Positions 51,012 to 59,946 of a DNA stretch of 64,000 bases are shown here, one piece after another. The DNA comes from Petropleomorpha daqingensis (lineage in GTDB: Bacteria > Actinomycetota > Actinomycetes > Mycobacteriales > Geodermatophilaceae). Where the stretch lies: the NCBI RefSeq assembly GCF_013408985.1, contig NZ_JACBZT010000001.1:186001-250000 (forward strand), read 5' to 3'. The notes under the pieces were generated by a model. It saw only the letters and a list, made by a program, of their open reading frames with translations. It searched no databases and had not been told where the DNA came from. Numbering within the stretch: position 1 is the stretch's first letter; every line of letters begins with the position of its first letter. The position numbers and the translations under genes were made by a program.

Positions 51012-52136
51012 GGCACCGCGGCGCGGGTCGAACAGGTCGATCGGGTGCGCCGTCGTCCCGGTGGTCGACAGGTCGGCGAGGATCTCGCCGATCACCGGCA
51101 CGAACTTGAACCCGTGCCCGGAGAACCCGCAGGCCACGGTCACGTTCGGGTGCTCCGGGTGGACGGCGACGACGAAGTGCTCGTCCGGCGTGGTCGTGTA
51201 CATGCACGCAGCGCCGCGCAGGAACCGGCCGGGCATCCCGGGGGCGAAGGCGCCCAGGCGCTTCGCCATGAACTCGACCTCATCCGGGTGGACGACGCGG
51301 TCGATCGTCTCCGGCGTGGTCACCGAGCCGTGCCGGAAGAACGCCGTCTTCACCCCGCCGTCCGGACCGTCGATGGCCGGGAAGCCGTAGAGCTGCAGAC
51401 CGTCGTCCGCCTGGTGGATCCAGATCGGGTGCCGCTCGTAGCGCTCGGCGCCGCCCTCCGGCTGGAACCAGTACATGACCTGGCGCTCGACGGTGAACGG
51501 GACGCCGAGGTCCTCGAGCAGCTGCGGAGCCCACGCGCCGGGGCAGATCACCAGCCGCTCGGCCCGGAACGTGCCGGTCGCCGTCGTCACCCGGACGCCG
51601 TCGCCGTCCGCCTCCCACGCGGTGACCGCCTCCTCGAAGTGCAGCTCGGCGCCCGCGCGGGCGGCGAGCTCGAGGTGCGCGGACACGCTCGCTTCGGGGC
51701 GGACGTAGCCGGCGACCGCCTCGAAGAGCGCGACCTCGCCGTCCTCGGGCTGCAGCGTCGGGAACCGGCGGCGGACCTCGGCGGCGTCGAGCAGCTCGTG
51801 CGGCAGGTCGTGCTCCTGAGCCGTGGCCAGCGACCCGCCGACGGTGCGGTGGTGCGGCTGCCCGATGTACAGGCCGCCGGTGACGGTGAGCAGGTCGGCA
51901 CCTCTGTCGCGCTCGGCCCGCTCCCACAGCTCGTAGGCGCGCTGGAGCAGCGGCACGTAGTCGGGGTCCTCGAAGTAGGCCTGGCGGATGATCCGCGAGC
52001 CGCCGTGGCTGGAGCCCAGCGCGTGCGCCGGCCCGAACCGCTCGAACCCCAGCACCCGCTGCCCGCGGCCGGCCAGGTGGGCGGCCGCGGCGCTGCCCAT
52101 CCCGCCCAGCCCGACCACGATCACGTCGAACGTCAC
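51000..52136 (-). CDS. N-methyl amino acid oxidase (sarcosine/N-methyltryptophan oxidase type)
   Basis: A 378-residue flavoprotein of the MSOX/MTOX family. [20 protein letters not shown] is the FAD-binding Rossmann motif; [20 protein letters not shown] follows as in the family; [16 protein letters not shown] holds the cysteine that links covalently to [19 protein letters not shown] is the C-terminal FAD motif. It would demethylate N-methyl amino acids and release formaldehyde and peroxide. GTG 52136 overlaps the thioesterase stop as GTGA, so the two are translationally coupled. Confidence 0.88.
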   Translation of the reverse strand: MTFDVIVVGLGGMGSAAAAHLAGRGQRVLGFERFGPAHALGSSHGGSRIIRQAYFEDPDYVPLLQRAYELWERAERDRGADLLTVTGGLYIGQPHHRTVGGSLATAQEHDLPHELLDAAEVRRRFPTLQPEDGEVALFEAVAGYVRPEASVSAHLELAARAGAELHFEEAVTAWEADGDGVRVTTATGTFRAERLVICPGAWAPQLLEDLGVPFTVERQVMYWFQPEGGAERYERHPIWIHQADDGLQLYGFPAIDGPDGGVKTAFFRHGSVTTPETIDRVVHPDEVEFMAKRLGAFAPGMPGRFLRGAACMYTTTPDEHFVVAVHPEHPNVTVACGFSGHGFKFVPVIGEILADLSTTGTTAHPIDLFDPRRGALSR

Positions 52137-52531
52137 CGCGTCATCTTCTCCAAGACGGCGCGCTGGGCGGGGCTGATCGCGATCGCGGCGGTCCGACTCG
52201 CGTCCACCAGCGCGAAGACGAACTCGCACTCCCCCGCGTCGTCGTCGTCCTGCTCGAGCGCCAGGCCGACGGTGAAGGAGGTCGTCCCAATCCGCCGGAC
52301 CTCGACGTCGACGGTCAGCTCTCCGGTGAACAGCTCCCGCCGGAAATCGGAGGACACGTGCACCATCGCAAGATCCATCGGCACGATCTCGGGGACGCAG
52401 TACTGCTGCAGGGCCAGCTGCCAGACGTCCGACGCCGCCTCGATCGCCAGGTAGAACGGCACGTGCCGGCTGGTCGGCGTCGTCCCGTCCCGGCCGGGTC
52501 GCTGCTGCACCGGAACGACGAAGCGAGGCAC
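52133..52531 (-). CDS. Acyl-CoA thioesterase-like hotdog protein
   Basis: A 132-residue 4HBT-type hotdog protein. [20 protein letters not shown] and [20 protein letters not shown] are the usual strand pattern, with a tail of [21 protein letters not shown]. It likely hydrolyses an acyl-CoA. It sits between an acyl-CoA ligase gene upstream (52566-54071) and the oxidase gene, all on the minus strand, and is coupled to the latter by a four-base overlap. Confidence 0.8.
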   Translation of the reverse strand: MPRFVVPVQQRPGRDGTTPTSRHVPFYLAIEAASDVWQLALQQYCVPEIVPMDLAMVHVSSDFRRELFTGELTVDVEVRRIGTTSFTVGLALEQDDDDAGECEFVFALVDASRTAAIAISPAQRAVLEKMTR

Positions 52532-52565
52532 AGATCCTCCAAGTTGACGTGGGCGTCAGGTCACC

Positions 52566-54071
52566 CTAGCGCGGGACCGGCGTCCACTCCTCGCTCTGCC
52601 GCAGCGGCGCCTTGAGCACCTTGCCGCCGGCGTTGCGCGGCAGCGGGTCGTCCAGCACCCGGATGAACTGCGGCACCTTGAAGTCGGCGAGCTGCGTGCG
52701 GGCGTAGGCGATGAGGTCGGGGATCAGATCGGCCTTCGACACCCCGGTGCGCGGCAGGACGACGGCGCCCACCTTCTCCCCCATCACGGGGTCCGGGACG
52801 CCGACCACCGCGACCTCGACGACGTCCGGGTGGGCGCACAGCGCGTTCTCCACCTCGACGCTGTACACGTTCTCGCCGCCGCGGTTGATCATGTCCTTGG
52901 CCCGGTCGACGATCCGCACCATGCCGTCGGTGAGGGTGGCCATGTCGCCGGTGTGCAGCCAGCCGTCGACGAAGGTCTCGGCGGTGCGCGCGGGATCGCC
53001 CCAGTAGCCGGCGACCACGTTCGGCCCGCGGATCAGCAGCTCGCCGACACCACGCTCCGACGGCCGGTCGATCCGCAGGTCGTTCACCGGCGCCGCGAAG
53101 CCCACCGAGTCGGCGTGCGCTTCGGCGTACTCGTGCGGCAGGAAGGTCGCCAGCGCCGACGTCTCGGAGAGCCCGAACCCGTTGCCCAGCCGCGCGTTCG
53201 GGAAGGCGGCGAGCAGCCGGTGCACCAGCTCGGGTGCCATCGGGGCGCCGCCGTAGCTGAGGGTGCGCACGCTTTCGACGTCGGTCTGCGCGAAGTCCGG
53301 GTGCCGCAGGACGAGCTCGTAGATGGTCGGCACGCTGGTGACCAGGTCGATGCGGTGCTCGGCGATCGCGCGCAGGAAGGCGGCCGGCTCGAAGCGGGGC
53401 ATGATCACCGACGTCCCGCCGATGCGCGCCTGGGTCACCATCTGCGAGTTGCAGCCGGTGACGTGGAACAGCGGCACCGAGATCAGCGTCGCCAGCGGCT
53501 CGGCGGCGTCGCGGGGCAGCTCGCGGCAGCGGATCACGCTCTCCGCCGTCGTCAGGAAGTTCTCGTGCGTCGTCATCGCGCCCTTGGGCCGGCCGGTCGT
53601 GCCGCTCGTGTAGAAGAGCGCGGCCAGGTCGCTGTGTGCTGCGTCAGGCAGGTCGACGGGGTCGCCGTCCGGGAGTTCGCCGCCGATGACCAGCGCGGCA
53701 CCCGAGTCGGCGAGGACGAACTCGACCTCGGCCTCGGCCAGCCGGGTGTTCAGGGGGACGACGACGGCGCCGGCGAGGTGCGAGCCCCAGAACGCGAGCA
53801 CCCAGTCGAGCCCGTTGGGCAGCCGGACGGCGACCCGGTCACCGGGCCGCACCCCGCGTGCTCGCAGCCCACCGGCGACCCGCCGAGCCCGGTCCCACAG
53901 CTGGGCGTAGGTGGCTCGTGGGCCGCCCAGCTCGACGACGGCGGTGCGGTCCGGATGCCGCTGGACGGTGTCGTGGAGCATCGCGACGAGGTTGCGGTGC
54001 AGGCCCGTGTAGCGGCGGATGCCGTCGGCGCCCACCTCGATCCCGCTGGTGTCGAAGGGGCTCGGTGTCAC
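52566..54071 (-). CDS. Acyl-CoA synthetase (AMP-forming)
   Basis: A 501-residue ANL-family ligase. LFYTSGTTGRPKGAMTTHEN is the A3 nucleotide motif, GFGLSETSALATFLPHEYAE the A5 region, WLHTGDMATLTDGMVRIVDR the A8 hinge and RNAGGKVLKAPL the A10 catalytic lysine. Acid substrate unknown. GTG 54071 (VTPSPFDTSGIEVGADG) is chosen; a longer frame to 55133 runs antisense to the cyclase and is not coding. It is about 34 bp upstream of the thioesterase gene and likely co-transcribed with it. Confidence 0.88.
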   Translation of the reverse strand: MTPSPFDTSGIEVGADGIRRYTGLHRNLVAMLHDTVQRHPDRTAVVELGGPRATYAQLWDRARRVAGGLRARGVRPGDRVAVRLPNGLDWVLAFWGSHLAGAVVVPLNTRLAEAEVEFVLADSGAALVIGGELPDGDPVDLPDAAHSDLAALFYTSGTTGRPKGAMTTHENFLTTAESVIRCRELPRDAAEPLATLISVPLFHVTGCNSQMVTQARIGGTSVIMPRFEPAAFLRAIAEHRIDLVTSVPTIYELVLRHPDFAQTDVESVRTLSYGGAPMAPELVHRLLAAFPNARLGNGFGLSETSALATFLPHEYAEAHADSVGFAAPVNDLRIDRPSERGVGELLIRGPNVVAGYWGDPARTAETFVDGWLHTGDMATLTDGMVRIVDRAKDMINRGGENVYSVEVENALCAHPDVVEVAVVGVPDPVMGEKVGAVVLPRTGVSKADLIPDLIAYARTQLADFKVPQFIRVLDDPLPRNAGGKVLKAPLRQSEEWTPVPR

Positions 54072-54106
54072 GTCCGGCCATTGTGCGCCCGAGACCCGGG
54101 CCACTC

Positions 54107-55330
54107 TCAGACGCCGACGTGCAGCACCCCGCGGCCGCGCTCCTTGGCGGCGTACATGGCGGCGTCGGCGTCGTGCAGGGCCTGCTCGAACGTCGTCCCG
54201 GGGGCGGCCATGGCCAGGCCGATGCTGGCCGAGACGCGGACGGTCCGCCGTCCGACGTCCACCTCGTCGACCAGTGCGGCGGCGAGGCGGTGCCCGATCG
54301 TCGCCGCGGTGTCCCGGTCCAGTCCGGGGAGGACGGCGGCGAACTCGTCGCCGCCGAGCCGGCCGACGACGGCGTCCGGGACGTCGTCCAGGTGGTCGCG
54401 CAGCCGCTCGGCGAGCCGGACGAGCAGCTGGTCGCCGACCGCGTGGCCGCCGCGGTCGTTGACCTCCTTGAACCGGTCGACGTCGATGAAGAGGACGGCG
54501 CCGCCGTCGACGAGGGCGGCGCGGCCGGCGTCGAGGAGGTGCCCGCGGTTGGCCAGCCCGGTGAGCGGGTCCTGGCGGGCGATGCGGGTCATGGCGCGCC
54601 GCCAGCCGTCGGCGTCGGTGGCGATGGTGGTCAGCCGGTCGACGGTGTCGTGGAGGGCGAGCAGCTGGTCGGGGTCGGCGTCCGGGGTGAGCCGGCGGAC
54701 GGCGGCGGAGAGCAGGTCGAGGATGTCCTCGAGCCGGCTGCCGGTGGCGACCGCCTCGAGGGCGCGGCCCTGCAGGGCGAGCAGTCGGGCGTCCCACTCG
54801 TGCGCGGCGACCTGGCGGCGCAGCGAGAGGACGGTGCGCACCAGGCGGACCTGGACGAGCAGGACGTCGAGCTCCTCGCTCGTGAAGGTGCGCGCCTCGT
54901 CGTCGAAGACGCCGAGCGAGCCGAGGACGAAGCCGTCCTCGTCGACGAGCGGGACGCCGAGGTAGGAGCGGATGGCGCCGGCCTGCACGGCGGGGTTGTC
55001 GCGGAAGACCGGGTGCTCGGCGGCGTCGGGGACCTCGAGGGTGGCGCCCATGGCGACGACGTAGGCGCAGAAGGAGAGCTCGTCGGGGACGTGGGAGTAG
55101 GCCGCGCCGACGCCGATCTCGGCCGGGAAGCACTGCAGGTCGGGGCCGACCAGGTTGATGATCGCGATCGGGGCGTCGAGCGCGCGGGCCATGTAGCCGA
55201 CGACGGCGTCGAGGTCGGCGTCACCGGCGTGTCCGTGGAGGCGGTAGCTCTCGATGGCGGCGAGGCGGGCGGGGTCGGCGACGGCGGCGCGCGGACTCAG
55301 CACCGCGGCACCGTAGCTGCCGCGCGTCAC
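54107..55330 (-). CDS. Diguanylate cyclase with GAF domain
   Basis: A 407-residue protein from GTG 55330. Residues about 20-180 form a GAF domain ([20 protein letters not shown], then [10 protein letters not shown] and [20 protein letters not shown]). The C-terminal GGDEF domain has [38 protein letters not shown] and the active-site GGDEF at residues 326-330. The intact GGDEF predicts c-di-GMP synthesis, under control of a small ligand bound by GAF. No RxxD inhibitory site is seen at the expected position. Cytosolic. Confidence 0.9.
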   Translation of the reverse strand: MTRGSYGAAVLSPRAAVADPARLAAIESYRLHGHAGDADLDAVVGYMARALDAPIAIINLVGPDLQCFPAEIGVGAAYSHVPDELSFCAYVVAMGATLEVPDAAEHPVFRDNPAVQAGAIRSYLGVPLVDEDGFVLGSLGVFDDEARTFTSEELDVLLVQVRLVRTVLSLRRQVAAHEWDARLLALQGRALEAVATGSRLEDILDLLSAAVRRLTPDADPDQLLALHDTVDRLTTIATDADGWRRAMTRIARQDPLTGLANRGHLLDAGRAALVDGGAVLFIDVDRFKEVNDRGGHAVGDQLLVRLAERLRDHLDDVPDAVVGRLGGDEFAAVLPGLDRDTAATIGHRLAAALVDEVDVGRRTVRVSASIGLAMAAPGTTFEQALHDADAAMYAAKERGRGVLHVGV

Positions 55331-55447
55331 GATTGATATACGCAGCGACACCGCGTCTTCGGGTGAACTGTCCACAGGTCGGCAGCGGGCAGGTTCCGGA
55401 CCTGCGTAGTCTCCCCGGGACCGGTGATCGGACACAGGAGGACGACG

Positions 55448-56026
55448 GTGCGGCGGCGGAGCCTGCGGTTGGTGGCCGGACTCGCGGTGGCGGCCGCGCT
55501 CGTCGGCGGCTGCTCGAGCAAGCACGAGGCCAACGACACCCTGCCTAGCGCGTCGTCGACTGCAGCCTCGCCCACCCTCGAGCCACTCGGCCCCGCCGAC
55601 TTCCCGGTCCCCGACGAGGCCCGCACCCAGGACGCCGCCGGCGCGAAAGCAGCCCTGCGGTACTACCTGGACCTCGTCACTCATCAACAGGCCAAGGATG
55701 GGGAACCTCTCAGAGCCCTGAGCCGCAATTGCAACCTTTGTCTTTCTCTAGCTGATCGCGCCGACAAAGACGCTGCGAGTGGGTACGAGGTCGAAGGCGG
55801 CAAGGCCACGATCACCAGCCTGAGCGAGCCGGCCATCTCGGGGCCTCATGCAGAGTTCAGCTTCTCGATCAGTCAATCCGCAGTAGAGGTCCGTGACCGT
55901 CAGGGCGTCCCCGTCCCCGATCGGGGTTCCGCCGAGATTCCCGCCCTTACCGGCGCGGCGGCAATGGATTGGAACGAGACCAAACAGGCGTGGATAGTCA
56001 GCTTTCTGTCGTTTGAGCGTTCATGA
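55448..56026 (+). CDS. DUF6318-type lipoprotein
   Basis: A 192-residue protein from GTG 55448, with AGGAGG six bases upstream. The arginine start, hydrophobic core and LVGGC lipobox near residue 25 mark a lipoprotein signal. The mature domain, [20 protein letters not shown] then [11 protein letters not shown], fits DUF6318. Base composition falls sharply at about 55670, inside the gene, and stays lower to its end. Its TGA overlaps the next gene's ATG (ATGA), so the two are coupled. Confidence 0.8.
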   Translation: MRRRSLRLVAGLAVAAALVGGCSSKHEANDTLPSASSTAASPTLEPLGPADFPVPDEARTQDAAGAKAALRYYLDLVTHQQAKDGEPLRALSRNCNLCLSLADRADKDAASGYEVEGGKATITSLSEPAISGPHAEFSFSISQSAVEVRDRQGVPVPDRGSAEIPALTGAAAMDWNETKQAWIVSFLSFERS

Positions 56027-56922
56027 TCCGTCGAATCTGTGCCGTCTTGGTCACGGTCATGGCCTCGTGCGGCGTGGCCGTCGCAAGCGCATCTGCTTGC
56101 GAGGTGTTTGACTGTCCACCCGAGCAGCCTCAGGTCGACTTTGGCCCTGGCAGCATCAATGCCAGCAGCGTAGGCGGCTCACCAGGTGAAGATTTCCGCG
56201 TAGCGAGTGCAGGCGCTAGTCCATATATGTACCACCTGCTCACTCCGTGCCAATTCACTGACCCGCGGAACGGCGGATGCCTGCCGGGCAATTTCACCTG
56301 TCCCGAGGCGCCCGGTCAGATAGTTGTCTACTACTACGTGCTGAGGCAGAGACTAGTTCAACCCGATCGACAACCAATTGATGGGCTACCACCAGCACCG
56401 ACCGCCGAAGTGGGCACACCATATGGGCCCCCAGTTAATGAAGGCCCATCTTGCGTCGATGTAACAGCACTGAATCCGCCGCCGTCGCCGGATGAGGTGT
56501 TCCGCTACTTCCAGACCCTTCCGCTGCCGCAGCTGACCACGCGCCAGCAGCCGCCGGGCAACGCCCTCGTCGGGCTGCCGGTCATCTTCTGGACCGACTC
56601 CCCCACGACCCAGACCTTCACGGTCGACATCCGCGGCTTCCAGGTAGTCATCACCGCCACCGCGAGCGGCTACACCTGGCACACCGGCGACGGCGCCGAC
56701 CTCACCACCGACAACCCCGGTCAGCCGTATCCGAACCAGACGATCACCCACGACTACCGCGCCGGCACCTACACCGCGTCCCTCACGACCACCTGGAGCG
56801 GGACCTTCACCGTCGACGGTGGCGCGAGCGCCGACGTCCCGGGCACCACGACCACCGACGGACCACCCGTCACCTTCACCGTCCTCCAAGCCCGGACGGT
56901 GCTCACCAACCCCTACGACTGA
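56023..56922 (+). CDS. Secreted PKD-like domain protein
   Basis: A 299-residue exported protein. [20 protein letters not shown] is a signal peptide, with ASA-type cleavage near residue 25. Cysteines CEVFDC follow. The C-terminal half, ITATASGYTWHTGDGADLTT then ITHDYRAGTYTASLTTTWSG, is a PKD-like beta-sandwich. The first half (to about 56480) has clearly lower GC than the second, continuing the block from the lipoprotein gene. It is coupled to that gene by ATGA and ends just before a strong terminator. Confidence 0.8.
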   Translation: MIRRICAVLVTVMASCGVAVASASACEVFDCPPEQPQVDFGPGSINASSVGGSPGEDFRVASAGASPYMYHLLTPCQFTDPRNGGCLPGNFTCPEAPGQIVVYYYVLRQRLVQPDRQPIDGLPPAPTAEVGTPYGPPVNEGPSCVDVTALNPPPSPDEVFRYFQTLPLPQLTTRQQPPGNALVGLPVIFWTDSPTTQTFTVDIRGFQVVITATASGYTWHTGDGADLTTDNPGQPYPNQTITHDYRAGTYTASLTTTWSGTFTVDGGASADVPGTTTTDGPPVTFTVLQARTVLTNPYD

Positions 56923-56924
56923 CG

Positions 56925-56960
56925 CTAGTGCTCTGCCCATCCATGTGGGCAGAGCACTAG
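56925..56960 (+). terminator. Strong hairpin terminator
   Basis: CTAGTGCTCTGCCCA (56925-56939) and TGGGCAGAGCACTAG (56946-56960) form a perfect 15-base stem with a six-base loop, starting 3 bp after the stop of the secreted protein gene. Confidence 0.85.
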
Positions 56961-56979
56961 AAGGGCCGCCAAAACCCCA

Positions 56980-57049
56980 ACTCTTACGGTCTTCCTGCCG
57001 CTCTTGCGGTCGTGCAGGACCGCGAAAGCGGGAGGAAAACCGCAAGAGT
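56980..57049. terminator. Long inverted repeat between convergent genes
   Basis: ACTCTTACGGTCTTCCTG-type left arm (from 56980) pairs, with about three mismatches in 21, with a right arm ending in ACCGCAAGAGT at 57049. A nested CTCTTGCGGTC/GACCGC stem fills the centre. The roughly 70-bp near-palindrome sits just before the stop of the minus-strand gene at 57058, so it may terminate that gene. Confidence 0.6.
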
Positions 57050-57057
57050 CGCGCGGC

Positions 57058-57636
57058 TCAGCGAGAAGGCCAGGAAGGCGAGCGGCCGGCCAGGCCCAGC
57101 AGGCGGTCCAGCGAGGGCGCCGACGGAGGCACCGGCACGACCGGGCCGAACTGGCCGTTGCGGAGCTCCTCGTTGCCCGGCTCGTTCATCTCGGTGACCA
57201 GGGCCAGGCACGCCTCCACCGACGCGGGGTCGGGCCGGTACTCCTGCCCGGTCGCCACCGCGAGGTCCCAGCCGTGGAGCAGCACCTCGTTGAGCGCGAC
57301 GCCGCCCATCGCCGGTGCCGGCAGCGACGCCCCACCGACCGTCGCGAAGCCCTCCCACGCGATCGGGTCCCGCCACGCCGCGGCCAGCGCATCGAGCCGC
57401 GCCGGCAGCTCCGACCGCCACGACGGGTCGAGCGCCGACGCCGAGGCCGACGCACCGCCGTCCAGCGGCGTCTTCTCCGCGCCCATCCGGAACGCCAGCG
57501 ACAGCCCCATCAGGTGGTCGAGCATCCCGGCCACCGGCGTCCCCTCGCACGGGGTCGGATCGTCGAGCTGGCCGTCCCGCACCCCCGTGACGATCCTGAT
57601 CACCTCATCGGTCTGCGGACCGAGATCTAGCTGCAT
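57058..57636 (-). CDS. TIGR03086-type metal-binding DinB/mycothiol-maleylpyruvate isomerase-like protein
   Basis: A 192-residue four-helix protein. DDPTPCEGTPVAGMLDHLMG and VALNEVLLHGWDLAVATGQ hold the histidines and glutamate that bind the metal in this superfamily. Members in actinobacteria depend on mycothiol or have unknown roles. ATG 57636. Its 5' end overlaps a small frame starting at 57778 on the same strand. Confidence 0.83.
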   Translation of the reverse strand: MQLDLGPQTDEVIRIVTGVRDGQLDDPTPCEGTPVAGMLDHLMGLSLAFRMGAEKTPLDGGASASASALDPSWRSELPARLDALAAAWRDPIAWEGFATVGGASLPAPAMGGVALNEVLLHGWDLAVATGQEYRPDPASVEACLALVTEMNEPGNEELRNGQFGPVVPVPPSAPSLDRLLGLAGRSPSWPSR

Positions 57637-57778
57637 GAGAGAGAAGACCGGTGGGCCGGGCCGAAATCATCGCGGCCAGCGCATTCAGGTCCAGCCACTC
57701 CAGCAGGAACCGCGAGCCGTCCACGTCGACCACCGTCGCGTTCTCGGGGAGCCGACGTCGCACCGGGGAAGCCGTCAT
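57605..57778 (-). CDS. Small hypothetical protein (57 aa), uncertain
   Basis: From ATG 57778 the frame reads MTASPVRRRLPENATVVDVD, then FLLEWLDLNALAAMISARPT. Codon use in the first 40 codons is strongly GC-ending, as in real genes; the last codons overlap the next gene by 32 bp. No ribosome binding site is clear and no family is recognised. Confidence 0.35.
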   Translation of the reverse strand: MTASPVRRRLPENATVVDVDGSRFLLEWLDLNALAAMISARPTGLLSHAARSRSADR

Positions 57779-57817
57779 GTCGACATGACAGCAGGTCGAT
57801 GTTGCCGACATGTCGAC
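57776..57817. promoter_or_regulatory. Repeated CATGTCGAC palindromic motif
   Basis: CATGTCGACATG (57776-57787) is a perfect 12-bp palindrome. CATGTCGAC recurs at 57809-57817, 33 bp on, or about three helical turns, inside CGACATGTCG. It lies between a minus-strand gene and a plus-strand membrane protein gene, a likely control region. Confidence 0.3.
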
Positions 57818-57927
57818 TCGTCGAGACGGTCCCATGACGCCCGGAACGCGGCGCCCGACTCGACGCGCACCAGGATCGTCCCCCGCCCGAGACGCAGGGG
57901 TAACGCCCCCGCAGGAAGGTCGCGTCC

Positions 57928-58302
57928 ATGACGGCTCTGGACGACGCACCCCTCGTCGCGCTGTCGCGCGCGGCGGTTCTCGGCAGGCTGACTGCGGTGC
58001 TCGGTTTGGCGTCGGCCGCCGTCCATATCCTGGTGCTCGACACCGCCGAGCTCGGCAGCCTGGTCATGGTCGGCATGGCTGCCGTCTGCCTGCCCTGCGC
58101 CTGGCACCTCTGGCGGCACCCGACGCCCGCGGTCTGGGCGACGACCGCCACCCTCGACGCGGCGATGCTGCTGCTGCACGCGCAGATGCTGGCCGCTATG
58201 ACGCATCACTCAGCGGCCCACCCGCACGGACTCATGTGGACCGGTCTCGCCCTCGTGACCAGCCAACTCGTCCTCGCCGGCGCCGCCGCGCTGCGCCGCT
58301 GA
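57928..58302 (+). CDS. Small integral membrane protein (124 aa)
   Basis: Four likely membrane helices: AVLGLASAAVHILVLDT, SLVMVGMAAVCLPCAW, LDAAMLLLHAQMLAAM and LALVTSQLVLAGAAAL. Histidine-rich loops (MTHHSAAHPHG) could bind metal. Function unknown. ATG 57928 has AGGAAGG nine bases upstream. Confidence 0.6.
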   Translation: MTALDDAPLVALSRAAVLGRLTAVLGLASAAVHILVLDTAELGSLVMVGMAAVCLPCAWHLWRHPTPAVWATTATLDAAMLLLHAQMLAAMTHHSAAHPHGLMWTGLALVTSQLVLAGAAALRR

Positions 58303-58319
58303 GAGAACTCGGAAACCAC

Positions 58320-58346
58320 CCGTTCACCGCGTGAGCATCCGTTCAC
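58320..58346 (+). promoter_or_regulatory. Direct repeats upstream of the amine-use cluster
   Basis: CCGTTCAC occurs at 58320-58327 and 58339-58346, 19 bp apart, with TTCAC/GTGAG symmetry at the first copy. It lies 58 bp before the first permease ATG, a fitting place for a regulator site. Confidence 0.35.
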
Positions 58347-58403
58347 ACAGACGGAAGAAAACGAGCAGAACGGCGGCAACAATCGAGGCCCAAGGTCCCC
58401 GTC

Positions 58404-59381
58404 ATGGCGACCACGGCTCTCGAGTCCTCCCCCTCCGTCGCCGCTCCACGCATCGCCGTCGGCTCCTCCCCGTTGAGGAACAGCACGTTCGTCCGGCTGC
58501 TGCGCTTCGCGCTCGCCAACGTGCGCCGCCGCCCGGAGCGGTTCGTCCTCGCCACCTTCGGGATCGCCCTGGCGATCCTCTCGGTGACCGTCGTCCGCAC
58601 CATCTCCGCGAGCTTCGCGATCACCGGCGACGAGACGGTCACCCAGGTCCTGGACGGCGCCCCGCTGTGGGTGGTCCCGGCCGAGGGGGTGCACTACGAC
58701 AGCGACGTCGGGGCGATCGTCGCCGACGGACCCCCACCCGACCTGGCCGTGCCCGAGGGGTGGACGGCGAAGCGCACGCTCACCGACGCCTCCGGCGACG
58801 GCTGGTGGACGGTCACCCCGCCCGCCGCGGACGCCGACCGCCACGACCTCGGCCGGCTCCTCGGTGCGGCCACCGGACTGCCGACCACCACGAACCCCGC
58901 CATCCAGCCCGACGGCCGGCCGCTGATCTACGACGCCGTCGGCGGCAGCGGCGCGGTCACCTTCGAGCAGAAGTTCTCCGCCCTGTTCTCCGGCCAGGTC
59001 ACCAGCTCGACGCTCGGCCTGATCAGCACGATCGGTCTGGTCCTCGGGTTCGTCATCGCGGTGTCGAGCTTCCTGGCCGCGGTCCAGGAGCGCCGCCGCG
59101 AGTTCGGGATCATGTCGAGCATCGGCCTGGCCGACGAGGTCCTCTACTTCTTCCTCGTCGAGTCCGCGCTCGTCTTCGTCGCCGCCTACGTCATCGGCAT
59201 CAGCCTCGCCGCGGCCGCGGTCTGGCTGGTGATCCCGCAGATCGCCACGCCCGTCGCCTGGCTGCAGGCCGCCGGGACCGTCGCCGCCTACCTGCCGGCG
59301 ATGGCGATCGTCGGCGCCCTCGTGCCCGTCCACCGGCTGCTGCAGCAGCGGCCGGTCCAGCTCCTGGGAGACACCGCGTGA
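58404..59381 (+). CDS. FtsX/MacB-type ABC transporter permease, first subunit
   Basis: A 325-residue membrane protein. After a hydrophilic start, FVLATFGIALAILSVTVV is the first membrane helix. A large extracytoplasmic domain follows, then three helices in the C-terminal FtsX domain (STIGLVLGFVIAVSSFLA, FFLVESALVFVAAYVIGI and VAAYLPAMAIVGALVPVH), with the coupling motif QERRREFGIMSSIG. It should work with the permease at 59378-59944 and the ATPase at 59947-60648. The substrate is unknown; MacB-type systems often act as mechanotransducers. Its TGA overlaps the next GTG as GTGA. Confidence 0.85.
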   Translation: MATTALESSPSVAAPRIAVGSSPLRNSTFVRLLRFALANVRRRPERFVLATFGIALAILSVTVVRTISASFAITGDETVTQVLDGAPLWVVPAEGVHYDSDVGAIVADGPPPDLAVPEGWTAKRTLTDASGDGWWTVTPPAADADRHDLGRLLGAATGLPTTTNPAIQPDGRPLIYDAVGGSGAVTFEQKFSALFSGQVTSSTLGLISTIGLVLGFVIAVSSFLAAVQERRREFGIMSSIGLADEVLYFFLVESALVFVAAYVIGISLAAAAVWLVIPQIATPVAWLQAAGTVAAYLPAMAIVGALVPVHRLLQQRPVQLLGDTA

Positions 59382-59944
59382 TCACGCACGGGCTGGCCTA
59401 CGGCTGGCTGTCCACCCGCCGCCGCGTCCGGTCGATGGTCCTGCCGATCGTCACCACCGCCACCGGCGCGTTCCTGCTGGTGCTGGTGCTCGGCATGGCC
59501 TCGGGCATCAGCGAGCAGGCCGCCACCCTCGGCCACACCGACGAGATCCGCCGCGCCGTCGTCCTCATCGCGGTGACCGTGCTGCTGGTCGGCGTCGTCG
59601 AGGTCGCGGTCAGCACCACCCGCACCGTCGCCCACCGCACCCGGGAGCTCGGGGTCCTGGGCGCGACCGGGGTGCGGCGCCCGCCGGTGGTCGCTGCACT
59701 GCTCGTCGAGCCGGTGGTCGCGGCGGCGATCGGCGCCGTCGCCGGCGCCGTCCTCGCCGTCGCCGCGGCCGCGGTCATGGCGGTCACCGGCATGGCCGAG
59801 TCCGGCATCTCCGTCGGCGGGACGGCCCTCGGCGTCGTCCTCGCCGTCGTGGTCAGCCTCGTCGCCGCCGTCGCCACCAGCCTCGTGCCCACCTGGCGCG
59901 CCGCCTCCCGTCCGCCCATCCGATCCCTCACCGCAGGAGCCTGA
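59378..59944 (+). CDS. FtsX-domain ABC transporter permease, second subunit
   Basis: A 188-residue protein, essentially one FtsX domain of four helices: IVTTATGAFLLVLVLGMA, VVLIAVTVLLVGVVEVAV, LLVEPVVAAAIGAVAGAV and LGVVLAVVVSLVAAVATS. RTRELGVLGATGVRRPPV is the coupling helix that contacts the ATPase. It lacks the large external domain of its partner and is short for the family. GTG 59378 overlaps the previous stop by four bases, and the ATPase gene starts 3 bp after its stop. Confidence 0.82.
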   Translation: MITHGLAYGWLSTRRRVRSMVLPIVTTATGAFLLVLVLGMASGISEQAATLGHTDEIRRAVVLIAVTVLLVGVVEVAVSTTRTVAHRTRELGVLGATGVRRPPVVAALLVEPVVAAAIGAVAGAVLAVAAAAVMAVTGMAESGISVGGTALGVVLAVVVSLVAAVATSLVPTWRAASRPPIRSLTAGA

Positions 59945-59946
59945 CG

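Noticed and set aside
52830-54965. 711-codon plus-strand frame opposite the acyl-CoA ligase and diguanylate cyclase
   Set aside because: Antisense shadow with repetitive Val/Asp/Arg sequence and no ribosome binding site.
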